DNA of 64,000 nucleotides from NCBI GenBank assembly GCA_030530205.1, contig JAUMVK010000002.1, forward strand, positions 1 to 64,000, written 5' to 3'. Below are positions 7,026 to 16,039 of this stretch, in pieces. The notes below the pieces were generated by a model that saw only the letters and a list, made by a program, of their open reading frames with translations, was not told where the DNA came from and did no database searches. The translations under genes were made by a program, and so were the position numbers. Each line of letters begins with the position of its first letter. Position 1 is the stretch's first letter. The DNA is from RGIG3701 sp030530205. Its GTDB lineage: Bacteria > Planctomycetota > Planctomycetia > Pirellulales > Thermoguttaceae.

Positions 7026-9875
7026 TTACTCTAACCGGATCTCATCGATCTCAACTTTGGCGCCCTCTGTTGAACACGGGTCGAAGCGGAGAGAGGAAAT
7101 TTTCCCCTGCCAGAAGGGTGATTCGCCGACGGAGAACACGTAGTCGTGGAACTCGCCGTCCTGAATCAGTGCGGCTTTGCAGGAGGTCGCTTCCGAAGCG
7201 GGAATCAACGGCGTGGCCCAGAAAAGCTGAGCGATGCCCGTATTCGGAGGCGTGATCCGCATACGTATTGTGACTTTGGAAACGCGTGAGGCCAGTAAAT
7301 TCGAAAATGCAGCCTGAATAGCCGGGTCCCAGCCCCTGGTCGTGAAAATCATCTTCCCATCGGAGATTTTCGGCGTGGTGATGGCCATCATTTCCTTCCA
7401 CGGCTGAGCGGTTTGCGGGTCGTCAAACGTTACGTTCAAGACGTCCTGAACTTTCAATCTCCGTGAGGTGAAATCGAAATCGTAGGGGCCAAGCCCAACA
7501 TCCGCAGGGCCATAATTCACGGGCCAACCGACGACGGGTTTCTCACAGAATGTCTCGCGCACCGCTTCGTACATTCCGAAGCCAAATTCCCGGTTCGGCT
7601 CAGCATAGGAACCTTCACCCCACTCATTAAGCGGCGCGAGGAGGATGTTTCGGATGCCGTTCTTCTGGGTGAACTCTTTGCAGATCTCGCAGATTTTACG
7701 GAACTTTTCAGGCGTTCGGTCGTAAATCACCGTCTGGCGCAGGCCGTGCCACGGGCGGGAGTCCCAACCGGTCGAAAGGTTCGGGAGGAACGGCAGAATA
7801 CCCGTTTCCTGACGCGCGTTCCAGTAGTCACCGATCGAATCGACGCAGTAATCGAAACTGAAATACTTCGGGTTAGGGGCCTTGTTCCCGTGGTGCATGT
7901 AGTGGTAGAGCGAGGTCATTTCAAACCCGGCGTCGGCCAGCCACTGGACACTCGATGGATCGGTTGAGGCTTCCGGCCATTTCATCGAAATGAAGTAAAT
8001 CCCCTTGAACCCCGCTTCTTTCGCCATTTTCTGACTCAGGTCAAGGAGTTTTTTTACGCCTTCGCCCTTCTTGAGTTCCACACCTTTTTTGGCGTAGATC
8101 TCGTGAATATCGTGGTCCATTCCCTCGGGGCTCCAGATCATTACGACAGGGCGGCCATCGATGGTATAATACTCGGGCGTGTTGAAGTAGTTCTCGATCC
8201 AGAACTTAGTGACGGCAGCCTGGTCTTCCTCGCTGTGGCTCCCGGGACCATTGTGGTTGGCCCACATCATCGCCCATTTGAAGTACTTGCGGTACTTCGC
8301 TTTTTGGAACGCTTTCACCCAGTGATCAAGACTCTGGTTTCCACGGTTCCAGTACCAGTCCACGAGGAAATACTGTATCCCGTTTTCGACGGCCCATTTG
8401 ATTTGCCAGTCAACGCACTCGGGATTGCTTTCGTCGTACCAGCCGAGCACCGGTTTACGAATCGGCGCAACTGGGAAAATACGTTCCCACGCTTCCGGCT
8501 TGCCCCATCCAGGGAAGTAAAGTGCACCGATTTCGTACTCGCTTTTGACCGGATGCGGCTCAGGAACATACGAGGCTTTGGGAAGGTTCAGCGATGGAAG
8601 AACTTCCACCGGGAATTCCAGAGTTTCAAGCCGCATCTTTTCAGAAACTCCATCATTAAATTTCATCGTTACGATGACCGACCCCTTGACGGCCCTGGAA
8701 GCCTCAAGGAAGAAACGGAAGTTTTCTGTGTCGAACGATTCCAAATCCACTTTCTTCTCCGGCTCCGGTCCGGAAAGGAGTTTCAGCCCTTTCGGGTAAT
8801 CGATTTTCTGAATTTTCAGCCCTTTAGCGGCTTTTCCCCCGGGATTATAGACCATGAACTCGAACGGAAGCGGATGTCCTGCGCGGGGAATGGCATCGGA
8901 AAGGCCACCGCCCGGGCGAACCACCAACTGAGCGGCTCCTTGCGGTTCTGAAACGAACCGGACGGATTTGAGGACCGCTCCAGAATCGGCCACGTCGCTC
9001 GGCTCGACCGTGATGAAATGCGGCTGGCGTGGGTCGAAATCCTTCGTGAGAAGGAGCAGGTTATAAGTGTGCGTTTTGCCGTCAGGGCACAACTCGGCGG
9101 TAGCTTCGAGGGGATTCTTCATCGAGTCGTTCGTAATCAGGACTCGGGCGGCAGTGCCCTTTTTTGCAGACATTTCAAGGGCACACCAGCAGTGAAATTC
9201 GCCGTTCTTCTGCCGGATCGGGCCGATTGTGTACTTTGCGGGGGAACCGGCTTTTTCCGCGTTCGATGGGATGAACGTCCAGCCTTCCGGGATAGATGAT
9301 TTGCTGAACGTCCATTCCGGATCTGTCAACGGGAGATTTCCGTAATCCAGGTCCACGATACGAACGTAGTCGATTTCAAAACCTGCTTTTCCAAATTCAC
9401 TCTCCAGAGGTGTTCCCGGGTCCAGACGGAGTTTGATGATTTTCTTTTGGGGGACCCAGCCCGGCATGATACGGCAGACGTGAAATTCACCATCGGCGGG
9501 AATGGGGAACTGTTTCATCTTCTCACCCGAAAACCCACCATAAGGGCCTTCGTTTGTGTTGGTAAAGAACAACTCGCCCTGTGTCGGAACCGTTTTGTTC
9601 GTCAACCGAATTTTTACCTCAAAAATGACTCCAGGGTGCACATCAAATACACATTTCGGAAGGTTCAGAATCGGGTCACGCCCCGTAAAGATTCCTTTCA
9701 GAACCCCGTTTTCGACATTCAAATCCTTGATTGAACCGCAATTCCAACCTTCGGCATCGGTTGGGGAATTGAACTGCCAGTCATACAGAATGGTTTCTTC
9801 CGCACGACAAAAAACAGCGGAAAAGAAAAAAAGAGTCAACAAAAACGTGACCTGGTGACGCAGCGGGTAATGCAT
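7026..9875 (-). CDS. Secreted WbsX/GH99-like glycan-active protein
   Basis: 949 residues. A signal peptide covers about 1-25 (FLLTLFFFSAVFCRAEE). Two jelly-roll-like regions follow (about 30-180 and 190-310), each with WNCGS or EGWTF type carbohydrate-binding features. From about 445 to 790 lies a TIM-barrel-like domain with ALYFPGWG, FLVDWYWNRG, WAMMWANH, YFISMKW and LLAPLNEWGEGSYAEP. These blocks are characteristic of the WbsX/GH99-like family. The C-terminus (about 820-949) looks like another binding module. AAGGAG eight bases before the ATG supports the start. Likely an exported enzyme acting on glycans; the cleaved linkage is unknown. A terminator-like inverted repeat follows it. Confidence 0.8.
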   Translation of the reverse strand: MHYPLRHQVTFLLTLFFFSAVFCRAEETILYDWQFNSPTDAEGWNCGSIKDLNVENGVLKGIFTGRDPILNLPKCVFDVHPGVIFEVKIRLTNKTVPTQGELFFTNTNEGPYGGFSGEKMKQFPIPADGEFHVCRIMPGWVPQKKIIKLRLDPGTPLESEFGKAGFEIDYVRIVDLDYGNLPLTDPEWTFSKSSIPEGWTFIPSNAEKAGSPAKYTIGPIRQKNGEFHCWCALEMSAKKGTAARVLITNDSMKNPLEATAELCPDGKTHTYNLLLLTKDFDPRQPHFITVEPSDVADSGAVLKSVRFVSEPQGAAQLVVRPGGGLSDAIPRAGHPLPFEFMVYNPGGKAAKGLKIQKIDYPKGLKLLSGPEPEKKVDLESFDTENFRFFLEASRAVKGSVIVTMKFNDGVSEKMRLETLEFPVEVLPSLNLPKASYVPEPHPVKSEYEIGALYFPGWGKPEAWERIFPVAPIRKPVLGWYDESNPECVDWQIKWAVENGIQYFLVDWYWNRGNQSLDHWVKAFQKAKYRKYFKWAMMWANHNGPGSHSEEDQAAVTKFWIENYFNTPEYYTIDGRPVVMIWSPEGMDHDIHEIYAKKGVELKKGEGVKKLLDLSQKMAKEAGFKGIYFISMKWPEASTDPSSVQWLADAGFEMTSLYHYMHHGNKAPNPKYFSFDYCVDSIGDYWNARQETGILPFLPNLSTGWDSRPWHGLRQTVIYDRTPEKFRKICEICKEFTQKNGIRNILLAPLNEWGEGSYAEPNREFGFGMYEAVRETFCEKPVVGWPVNYGPADVGLGPYDFDFTSRRLKVQDVLNVTFDDPQTAQPWKEMMAITTPKISDGKMIFTTRGWDPAIQAAFSNLLASRVSKVTIRMRITPPNTGIAQLFWATPLIPASEATSCKAALIQDGEFHDYVFSVGESPFWQGKISSLRFDPCSTEGAKVEIDEIRLE

Positions 9876-9964
9876 TGGAATGCTCCTTTTACGAGGAATG
9901 AAGGAAATAATCAGAAATTATACCGCAAGGGATGGGGCTTGTCAAGAGGTGGAACAAAGAAAAG

Positions 9965-9997
9965 AAAAAAGCGGTGCCCGATCATATCAAGCACCGC
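9965..9997 (-). terminator. Rho-independent terminator of the GxDxY-repeat gene
   Basis: GCGGTGC (9971-9977) pairs with GCACCGC (9991-9997). On the minus strand the stem is followed by TTTTTTC. It lies 10 bases past the stop of the gene at 10008. Confidence 0.85.
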
Positions 9998-10007
9998 CTG
10001 AAAAGTG

Positions 10008-12242
10008 TTATTTAGCCTCGTTTGCCTTGGCCTCTTCGAGTTCTTTAGCCTCTTCCTGTGTCGGCCGGTCGATCAGGAATCCACCGTAACCGCGCCAGGT
10101 TTCTGCGTTATTTTGAGCGCGGCAGCCGTAAACATCCTTTCCGCCATAATCAAGCAGGAAACTGAAATTCCCGCCGCATTCCGGAAGCTGGTGATAATCG
10201 ATGGACGAAGCAGCAAAACCCTGGCTGGAACCCCTGTAAGTGTCATCCCCAGAGAAGTTCACCATGACCCCAAGGCTTGCCTGAGCGCCTTGACCCTGGT
10301 TACCTCCGCCAGCTCCGACGATCGTGTCATCTCCCATGAAATCATAGAAGAATGTGGCCCCACAGTCCCAAGCGAATCCCTGGGACATAATGCTCGCCCA
10401 GTAGGAATCGTTTCCGTCATCCTCGAAGAAGAAACCAATTGCGTAATGGCAGCCAAAACCGGAACTGAAACGCTGGAACTTGCTTTCGCGACGCGGAGAG
10501 CCGTTCCACATAACTTTCGTTCCGCCTTCATGATTGTCGTTTCCCGCAAAATCACGGAAGAAACCAAGACCCATCCAGTAACCGCCGCCGTGGGCGATAT
10601 AGTCGAACTGATAGTCGTCATCGCCCTCACCTTCGAGCAGAACACCAATTCCACCAGCCGCGACACCGCGGATCCCAGTACCAAGGCCCTGACCCCAGCC
10701 TTCGTAACCCGGAGTTTCCGGATACGAGTCGAAGTACATGCCGCCGGTGTAATAAGTATCATCTCCCGTGCAGTCTTCCAAAACACCGCAACCAAGTGTC
10801 TGACCGGTTCCCTGCGACCACATTGCGGCATGGTAGGAATCGTTTCCGCGACGGTCCAGAAGAATCGCGACCCCGCGAAGAGCCACACCCTGAACACGGC
10901 GGATACCGTCATAACGATCGTCACCATTGTAATCGACCAGAGCACAGGCACCGCCGATCGTGGCAGCCTGAGCGTGGTGACGTGCCAAATACTGGTCATT
11001 CCCTTCTGCATCACAGAGGAAAGAAATCCCAAGAATCGAACTGCCCTGAATTCCAGGACGGTCACCCTTGTAGATGTCGTTTCCGTGCAGATCGAGGATC
11101 GCAAGGACCGGACGGTCAATATTCACAGCGCCTTCAAGATATTTATCATCACCGCCAAGGTCTACAACAGCGCAGACATTTGGCATATTGTCGAAATCGT
11201 AAGTGTTATTGTCACGACCACCGACAATAATGACGCCCGCCTGGGTTTCGATGATTTTCACAATCGAACCTTCAACACCTTCGTAGGTCAAATCATTACT
11301 GTTCTCTTTCATGGAGTCTAATGACTTGATGAATTCCGGGTCCATAATCAAAGAAAGATCGACCAGACCCGCGTACATGTCCGCCATTTCGATCGAGTTC
11401 ATATCAATGATCAGGCTTCGTGCCGTCCCGCGCATACTGACAGTGTGCCCAACCGAGGCTTCCAGCGTGAACGTTCTATTGGCCATCGAGCTGACACGTT
11501 TGATTTGGTCCTGGGACATCGGCGCAATCGCGCGGCCATGAGCCAGTCGGGCTTCGGTAACGGCTTTTTCGAGGTCCGAAAGAGCCTTATCAGCGGAAGT
11601 TTTATGATAGCCGCCCGGTACTTTTACAGCGTCTTCGCTTAAGTCCATACGATCAGCTATGCGTTTGAGGGCTTTACAAAAGCCGATGCGGCCTGTGCAT
11701 AGGTTTACGTGCAGAAGTCGGGTAAATTCATCCGCTTCGCCTGCGCCTTTAAGCGGGTCTGCGGAAATTTCTTTGAACCAGTTCAAACGACCCAGACCGT
11801 TCAGCTCAGAACCGGTTCTCGTCCCCACTGTGTTCTTCATGACTCTACCGAGGTAGGAACGCCACGTGTTGTAGCGGGAATTCAAATCGCGTCTTTCAAT
11901 GGCAGACACGATTTCCTGGACGGAAAGACTGACGATTTCACTGCTTGCAAGAACACCGCCGAATGGTTTTCTGTTATCGTTGACAGAAAAAACATCAAAG
12001 TCGGCAAAAGAATTAAAAATTGTATTTTGGTTGGAACCACGAATGTTGGGAGTAGGGTCCACTTTTTTTCCGCCACGGCCAGATGCGTATGAGGCGGCGG
12101 GAGGCATTGTATTGCTTCCACTGTCATTTCGCCTCCACCACTGAGCTGATGCAGAAGTAATCAATAAATCAGACGAACTTACCAGAAAAACGGCAAGTAA
12201 AAGCACCCATGATTTCAACTTTACTGGGAATTTAACGTGCAT
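10008..12242 (-). CDS. Secreted protein with about 13 GxDxY repeats
   Basis: 744 residues. An N-terminal hydrophobic segment ending ITSASAQ is a likely signal peptide, and TTGAGG precedes the ATG. The first ~340 residues are mostly helical by composition and unrecognised. From about 340 to 735 the protein is a tandem array marked by GGDDKY, HGNDIY, EGNDQY, NGDDRY, RGNDSY, TGDDTY, EGDDDY, AGNDNH, DGNDSY, MGDDTI, SGDDTY and GGKDVY. Spacing is mostly 24-28 residues, with one longer unit. Between markers the pattern is roughly SQG-x-G, then hydrophobic residues, then LxD. The acidic turns suggest metal binding and the period suggests a beta-solenoid; both are inference. The period does not fit RTX nonapeptides. 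It ends in a Lys/Glu-rich tail. It has its own terminator and is separated from the EF-G-like gene by another. Confidence 0.8.
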   Translation of the reverse strand: MHVKFPVKLKSWVLLLAVFLVSSSDLLITSASAQWWRRNDSGSNTMPPAASYASGRGGKKVDPTPNIRGSNQNTIFNSFADFDVFSVNDNRKPFGGVLASSEIVSLSVQEIVSAIERRDLNSRYNTWRSYLGRVMKNTVGTRTGSELNGLGRLNWFKEISADPLKGAGEADEFTRLLHVNLCTGRIGFCKALKRIADRMDLSEDAVKVPGGYHKTSADKALSDLEKAVTEARLAHGRAIAPMSQDQIKRVSSMANRTFTLEASVGHTVSMRGTARSLIIDMNSIEMADMYAGLVDLSLIMDPEFIKSLDSMKENSNDLTYEGVEGSIVKIIETQAGVIIVGGRDNNTYDFDNMPNVCAVVDLGGDDKYLEGAVNIDRPVLAILDLHGNDIYKGDRPGIQGSSILGISFLCDAEGNDQYLARHHAQAATIGGACALVDYNGDDRYDGIRRVQGVALRGVAILLDRRGNDSYHAAMWSQGTGQTLGCGVLEDCTGDDTYYTGGMYFDSYPETPGYEGWGQGLGTGIRGVAAGGIGVLLEGEGDDDYQFDYIAHGGGYWMGLGFFRDFAGNDNHEGGTKVMWNGSPRRESKFQRFSSGFGCHYAIGFFFEDDGNDSYWASIMSQGFAWDCGATFFYDFMGDDTIVGAGGGNQGQGAQASLGVMVNFSGDDTYRGSSQGFAASSIDYHQLPECGGNFSFLLDYGGKDVYGCRAQNNAETWRGYGGFLIDRPTQEEAKELEEAKANEAK

Positions 12243-12439
12243 GAATCAAACCTCAACAAGTTTTAAAATATAATATATGGTTTTTTATCGTCTTTTAAAG
12301 TTTACAACTGAGTGCTCATTCTGGAATTTTCTTTTTTTTTGTATTTTTCTGGGCCTGTAATGAGTAAAAGAGGTTTTAAGCAGGATTGAGAAAGAAGTGA
12401 AACTTTTCTAATTCCCCCGTTTTCGTAGTTTATGATTAC

Positions 12440-12473
12440 AAAAAACGAGAGTCTTCCACTTGAAAGACTCTCG
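12440..12473 (-). terminator. Rho-independent terminator of the EF-G-like gene
   Basis: CGAGAGTCTT (12446-12455) pairs perfectly with AAGACTCTCG (12464-12473) around an eight-base loop. On the minus strand the stem is followed by TTTTTTG. It lies about 70 bases past the stop at 12542. The rest of 12243-12541 holds no gene I can support. Confidence 0.88.
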
Positions 12474-12541
12474 CCCCATAATAACCCATCAAATGAGATT
12501 TTCAATCAACTGGTCCAGCGAGCGAATCGGTCTTTCAAATC

Positions 12542-14584
12542 TCACTCTTCTTCCTCTTCCATCTTGTGCTTCGCGATGATGTCCTGAATGATGTTTCCAG
12601 GAACCACATCGTAGCGGTCGAACTCGATCGTGTAGCTTCCCTGACCACCGGTCATGGACGCAAGAACACGGGCGTAAGTCGTGACTTCCGCGAGCGGGAT
12701 CTCGGCGATGATCGTCTGCATTCCGCCACCAGCGCTTTCCATGCCGAGCGGACGGCCGCGGCGCGTGGAAAGGTCGCCCGAAATGTCGCCCACTTTGTCG
12801 TTCGGGATGGTGATCTCGATCTTCACGACCGGCTCGAGCAGGGTGGGTTTGCATTCCTGGAACACGTTGCGGAACGCCATCGATGCGGCGGTTTTGAAGG
12901 CCGTTTCGTTCGAGTCGACGTCGTGCATCTTACCGAAGTAAAGCTCGACCGCGATGTCCTGAACTTTGCACCCGGCAATAACGCCTTTCGTCATACGTTC
13001 TTTGAAACCTTTTTCAATGGCCGGCTTGAAGTTATCGGAGATGGACCCCTGCGTGACCGTATCGATCCACAGGAAGTTGAATTCGGGATCAAGGTGGAAC
13101 TCTTTCAGCGTCGGGAATTTCTCTTTCGTGCAGAATTCAGCCGGATCCGTGCCGCCCGGGAACGGGTACATACGAATGTGAACTTCACCGAACTGACCGG
13201 AACCACCAGACTGCTTCTTGTGACGGTAGGAACCATCGCCGCTGCGCTGGATCGTTTCGCGATACGGGATCTTCGGCTCTTTCGTGTCGATCTCCACTTT
13301 GTCGCGGCGCTTCAGGCGTTCCTGCAGGATCTGAAGGTGGAGTTCACTCATACCCGTGATGACCAGTTCTTTGGTCTGCGGGTCCTGATCACGTTTGAAG
13401 GTGGAGTCTTCGTCACACAGCTTGGCCAACGCGCCGGAGAGTTTTCCTTCGTCGCCGCGGGATTTCGGCATCGCAGCCAGCGAAACCATCGGGGTCGGGA
13501 AGATGATGTCCGCCATCGTGGCGTTGCCGAGCGTAGTACTGGTCTGAAGGTCTTCCGCTTTCGTCACGGTACAGATGTAACCCGGTCCGGCTTCGTCAAG
13601 AGCGACTGTCTGGTTACCAAGCATCTGGTAAAGCTGGGCGATTTTCAAACCTTTACGGCTTCCAGTGACCGGAACCGTATCGCCGGTTTTGACAGTGCCC
13701 TGGTAAACGCGGAAGAAGCTCAGTTTCTGAACGAACGGGTCCGCGCGGGTTTTGAAGACTTGGGCGACGAACGGCTCGGAAGGATCGCATTTCAGTTCCA
13801 TTTCGCCGTCGTTGGCGGTACGTGTAATTACGGACGGATTCAGACCGGCCAGGACAAACGCGTCAAGAAGCTCATCCAGACCAATTTCATTTTTGGAGCT
13901 GGTGCAGAGGATCGGGACCAGAATTCCGGAAGCGACCGCTTTGGGAAGAAGAACGGCCAGGTCGGCTTCAGTCGGGATTTCACCGTCCATAAAGCGCATC
14001 ATCCAGTCATCGTCGCACATGACGACCTGCTCGATGAAAGCTTCATCCTGCAAGAGGCTTTCCACAGCAGAAAAACCAGAACCAACCGCGTTGGGTTTGT
14101 TCATGAGGAAGCACTCAGAACCAAAAACGTCCTTGATTTGCTCAACGAGTTCGTCGAACTCAATGTTGTCGCCGTCGCATTTGTTGATGACGATGAAACA
14201 GCCAAGGCCGAGGTCTTTCGCAGCGTGGAAAACACGACGGGTATTGACCTCAATACCACTCTGGGCGTTGATGACGATGGCCGCGTTATCGACACCATTG
14301 AGGGCGCCAATCGTCTGACCGATGAAGTCCGGGTAACCCGGTGTGTCAAGCAGGTTGAAGAGGACCCCTTTGTAATCGAAGTGGGTCACTTTGGACTCGA
14401 TGGTGTACTTATGCGCTTTTTCTTCTTCTTCGCAGTCGCAGAAGCTGTTGCCGGCATCAACGGTCCCAACGTTATTAATGGCCTTGGTGCGGTGGAGTAT
14501 CTTATCGACCATCGTGGTCTTACCTGCACTGCAATGCCCACAGAGTGCGATGTTCCGGATACTTTCGACTTGATACTTCGCCAT
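12542..14584 (-). CDS. Elongation factor G-like translational GTPase (EF-G2 class)
   Basis: 680 residues, close to EF-G length. The P-loop GHCSAGKTT is at 16-24, G3 DTPGYPD at 80-86 and G4 NKCD near 132. Domain II (about 270-370) is followed by domain IV with HKKQSGGSGQFGEVHI and domain V ending in an acidic MEEEEE tail. In canonical EF-G the G3 motif is DTPGHVD; here the catalytic His position is Tyr, and the switch I RGITI signature is replaced by HKYTIES. Both changes are shared, as I recall, by EF-G2-type paralogs. It may therefore be a specialised translocation or recycling factor rather than the main EF-G. AAGGA about nine bases upstream supports the ATG. No str operon genes are nearby. 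A full-length antisense frame is a shadow. Confidence 0.88.
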   Translation of the reverse strand: MAKYQVESIRNIALCGHCSAGKTTMVDKILHRTKAINNVGTVDAGNSFCDCEEEEKAHKYTIESKVTHFDYKGVLFNLLDTPGYPDFIGQTIGALNGVDNAAIVINAQSGIEVNTRRVFHAAKDLGLGCFIVINKCDGDNIEFDELVEQIKDVFGSECFLMNKPNAVGSGFSAVESLLQDEAFIEQVVMCDDDWMMRFMDGEIPTEADLAVLLPKAVASGILVPILCTSSKNEIGLDELLDAFVLAGLNPSVITRTANDGEMELKCDPSEPFVAQVFKTRADPFVQKLSFFRVYQGTVKTGDTVPVTGSRKGLKIAQLYQMLGNQTVALDEAGPGYICTVTKAEDLQTSTTLGNATMADIIFPTPMVSLAAMPKSRGDEGKLSGALAKLCDEDSTFKRDQDPQTKELVITGMSELHLQILQERLKRRDKVEIDTKEPKIPYRETIQRSGDGSYRHKKQSGGSGQFGEVHIRMYPFPGGTDPAEFCTKEKFPTLKEFHLDPEFNFLWIDTVTQGSISDNFKPAIEKGFKERMTKGVIAGCKVQDIAVELYFGKMHDVDSNETAFKTAASMAFRNVFQECKPTLLEPVVKIEITIPNDKVGDISGDLSTRRGRPLGMESAGGGMQTIIAEIPLAEVTTYARVLASMTGGQGSYTIEFDRYDVVPGNIIQDIIAKHKMEEEEE

Positions 14585-14636
14585 GTATTTGTTCCTTCAA
14601 AATGAGTGTAAAAAGGTGCAAAAGAGTTTAACCTTT

Positions 14637-14658
14637 AAACTCCAAACTTGCGGAGTTT
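14637..14658. promoter_or_regulatory. Hairpin in the EF-G-like gene leader
   Basis: AAACTCC and GGAGTTT pair around an eight-base loop about 55 bases upstream of the EF-G-like start. GAGTTTAA words recur on both sides. A leader hairpin or promoter-proximal operator is possible; nothing recognisable as a known riboswitch. Confidence 0.3.
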
Positions 14659-14765
14659 AAACTAATTCAAGTGCTAATTTTAACAAAAATACCAATAGAT
14701 GGAAGGGGGAGGGGTGGAATAAATCGAAAAATTTCAGTTTTTTTCGTTTTTTTCTTACCCTCCCC

Positions 14766-14792
14766 TTGACTTTCAGCCTTGTTTGATATAAT
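14766..14792 (+). promoter_or_regulatory. Sigma-70-type promoter before tsaD
   Basis: TTGACT, a 15-base spacer, then TATAAT at 14787-14792, about 70 bases before the tsaD start codon. The spacer is two bases shorter than ideal. Confidence 0.6.
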
Positions 14793-14864
14793 AAACAGTA
14801 TGTAATTTACCCCTTTTACAAAAGGGCAAAATGCCGTTTTTCCCTAAATCCCTCATATTAATTT

Positions 14865-15896
14865 ATGCTTCTTATTGCGATTGAAAGTTCCTGCGATGAA
14901 ACGGCTGCGGCTGTCATTCGGGACGATGGTGAAGTTTTGTCCGAAGTCGTCGCCAGTCAGGCGCATCTGTTTTCCGAATATGGCGGGGTCGTTCCGGAAA
15001 TCGCTTCAAGGGCGCACATGGAACGCATTCTTCCGGTCGTTGATCAGGCCGTAAAACGTGCGGGGATCCAACTGACCGATTTGAATGCCGTGGCGGTGAC
15101 GAACTGTCCTGGATTGGCCGGCTCGCTGCTGGTCGGGGTCGTGGCGGCGAAAACGCTGGCGCTGACGCTCGGTTTGCCGCTCATCGCGGTGAATCACCTC
15201 ATGGCGCACGTGTACGCCTGCCGTGTGGCGGCTCAAAAGGACGTTTTCCCTTGCGTTGGTCTCATCGTCAGCGGTGGGCATACGAGCCTTTATCGCTGCG
15301 CCGACCCACTTGATTTTACGCTCTTGGGGGCGACCATTGACGACGCGGCTGGCGAGGCGTTCGACAAAGTGGCGGCTATGCTCGGACTGCCGTATCCCGG
15401 TGGCCCTAATATTCAACGGGCGGCGGAGCAGGGGAACCCCAAGGCGTACCATTTCCCACGCACGTTCAAAAACGACCCGGAAAACCTGAATTTCAGCTTT
15501 AGCGGCTTGAAAACTGCCGTCCGGTACCAGCTCGTCGGCGAGGGAAAACATAATTTCGAGTCGCTCGAAATTTCTGACCAACAACGCGCGGACATTGCGG
15601 CGTCGTTTCAGGCTGCTGTCGTGGATGTTCTGGCGACGAAAGCGCGTCAGGCCCTTGAGAAAACTGGTATGAAAAACCTTTGCGTTGGCGGCGGCGTGGC
15701 GGCCAATGGCGTTCTGCGAGCCCGGCTGGAAAGCGACGCGAAGCGTTTCGGTTACACTTTTTATACGGCCCCTTTGAAGCTCTGCACCGATAATGCGGTG
15801 ATGGGTGCCATCGCCTGGGAACGATACAAAGCTGGCCAGTTCGCGGACCTCGACCTCAATTTTGAAGCCGGCGTTGTGCGGGCCAAAAATCAATGA
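14865..15896 (+). CDS. tsaD: tRNA N6-threonylcarbamoyladenosine transferase TsaD
   Basis: 343 residues, normal length. It opens with IESSCDET, then YGGVVPEIASRAH (39-51), the metal ligands His111 and His115 in HLMAHVYA, LIVSGGHTSLY, and a C-terminal CTDNAVMGA carrying the conserved Asp. TsaD transfers the threonylcarbamoyl group from TC-AMP to A37 of ANN-decoding tRNAs in the cytoplasm, with TsaB, TsaE and TsaC. None of these partners is in the window. There is no clear ribosome site before the ATG. The stop codon is embedded in the first word of the palindromic element that follows. Confidence 0.95.
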   Translation: MLLIAIESSCDETAAAVIRDDGEVLSEVVASQAHLFSEYGGVVPEIASRAHMERILPVVDQAVKRAGIQLTDLNAVAVTNCPGLAGSLLVGVVAAKTLALTLGLPLIAVNHLMAHVYACRVAAQKDVFPCVGLIVSGGHTSLYRCADPLDFTLLGATIDDAAGEAFDKVAAMLGLPYPGGPNIQRAAEQGNPKAYHFPRTFKNDPENLNFSFSGLKTAVRYQLVGEGKHNFESLEISDQQRADIAASFQAAVVDVLATKARQALEKTGMKNLCVGGGVAANGVLRARLESDAKRFGYTFYTAPLKLCTDNAVMGAIAWERYKAGQFADLDLNFEAGVVRAKNQ

Positions 15897-16005
15897 ATAA
15901 TGAATAACGAATAACGAATAATGAGAAGAAAGACTTCAACCTTTTCCGGATAATTAAACCGATTGAGTTTGAACTCATTCCAATCATTATTCGTTCCTAA
16001 TTCCC
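15894..16005. repeat. Intergenic inverted repeat (CGAATAA words) at the tsaD stop
   Basis: The left arm holds TGAATAATGAATAACG and CGAATAATGA words, beginning at the tsaD TGA. The core GAAAGACTTCAACCTTTT is at 15928-15945. The right side holds TTGAACTCATTCC and TCATTATTCGTTCCTAATTC. Word content and core match the element at 5478-5619. Confidence 0.7.
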
Positions 16006-16039
16006 ATCCTTTAATCCCCCTTTACCCTTCCATAAAATC

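Noticed and set aside
10005..11321. 438-codon plus-strand frame
   Set aside because: Antisense of the GxDxY-repeat gene.
12302..12505. 67-codon minus-strand frame downstream of the EF-G-like gene
   Set aside because: It spans the terminator hairpin and lacks any coding signal.
12566..14605. 679-codon plus-strand frame covering the EF-G-like gene
   Set aside because: Exact antisense of a conserved translation factor; no family match visible.
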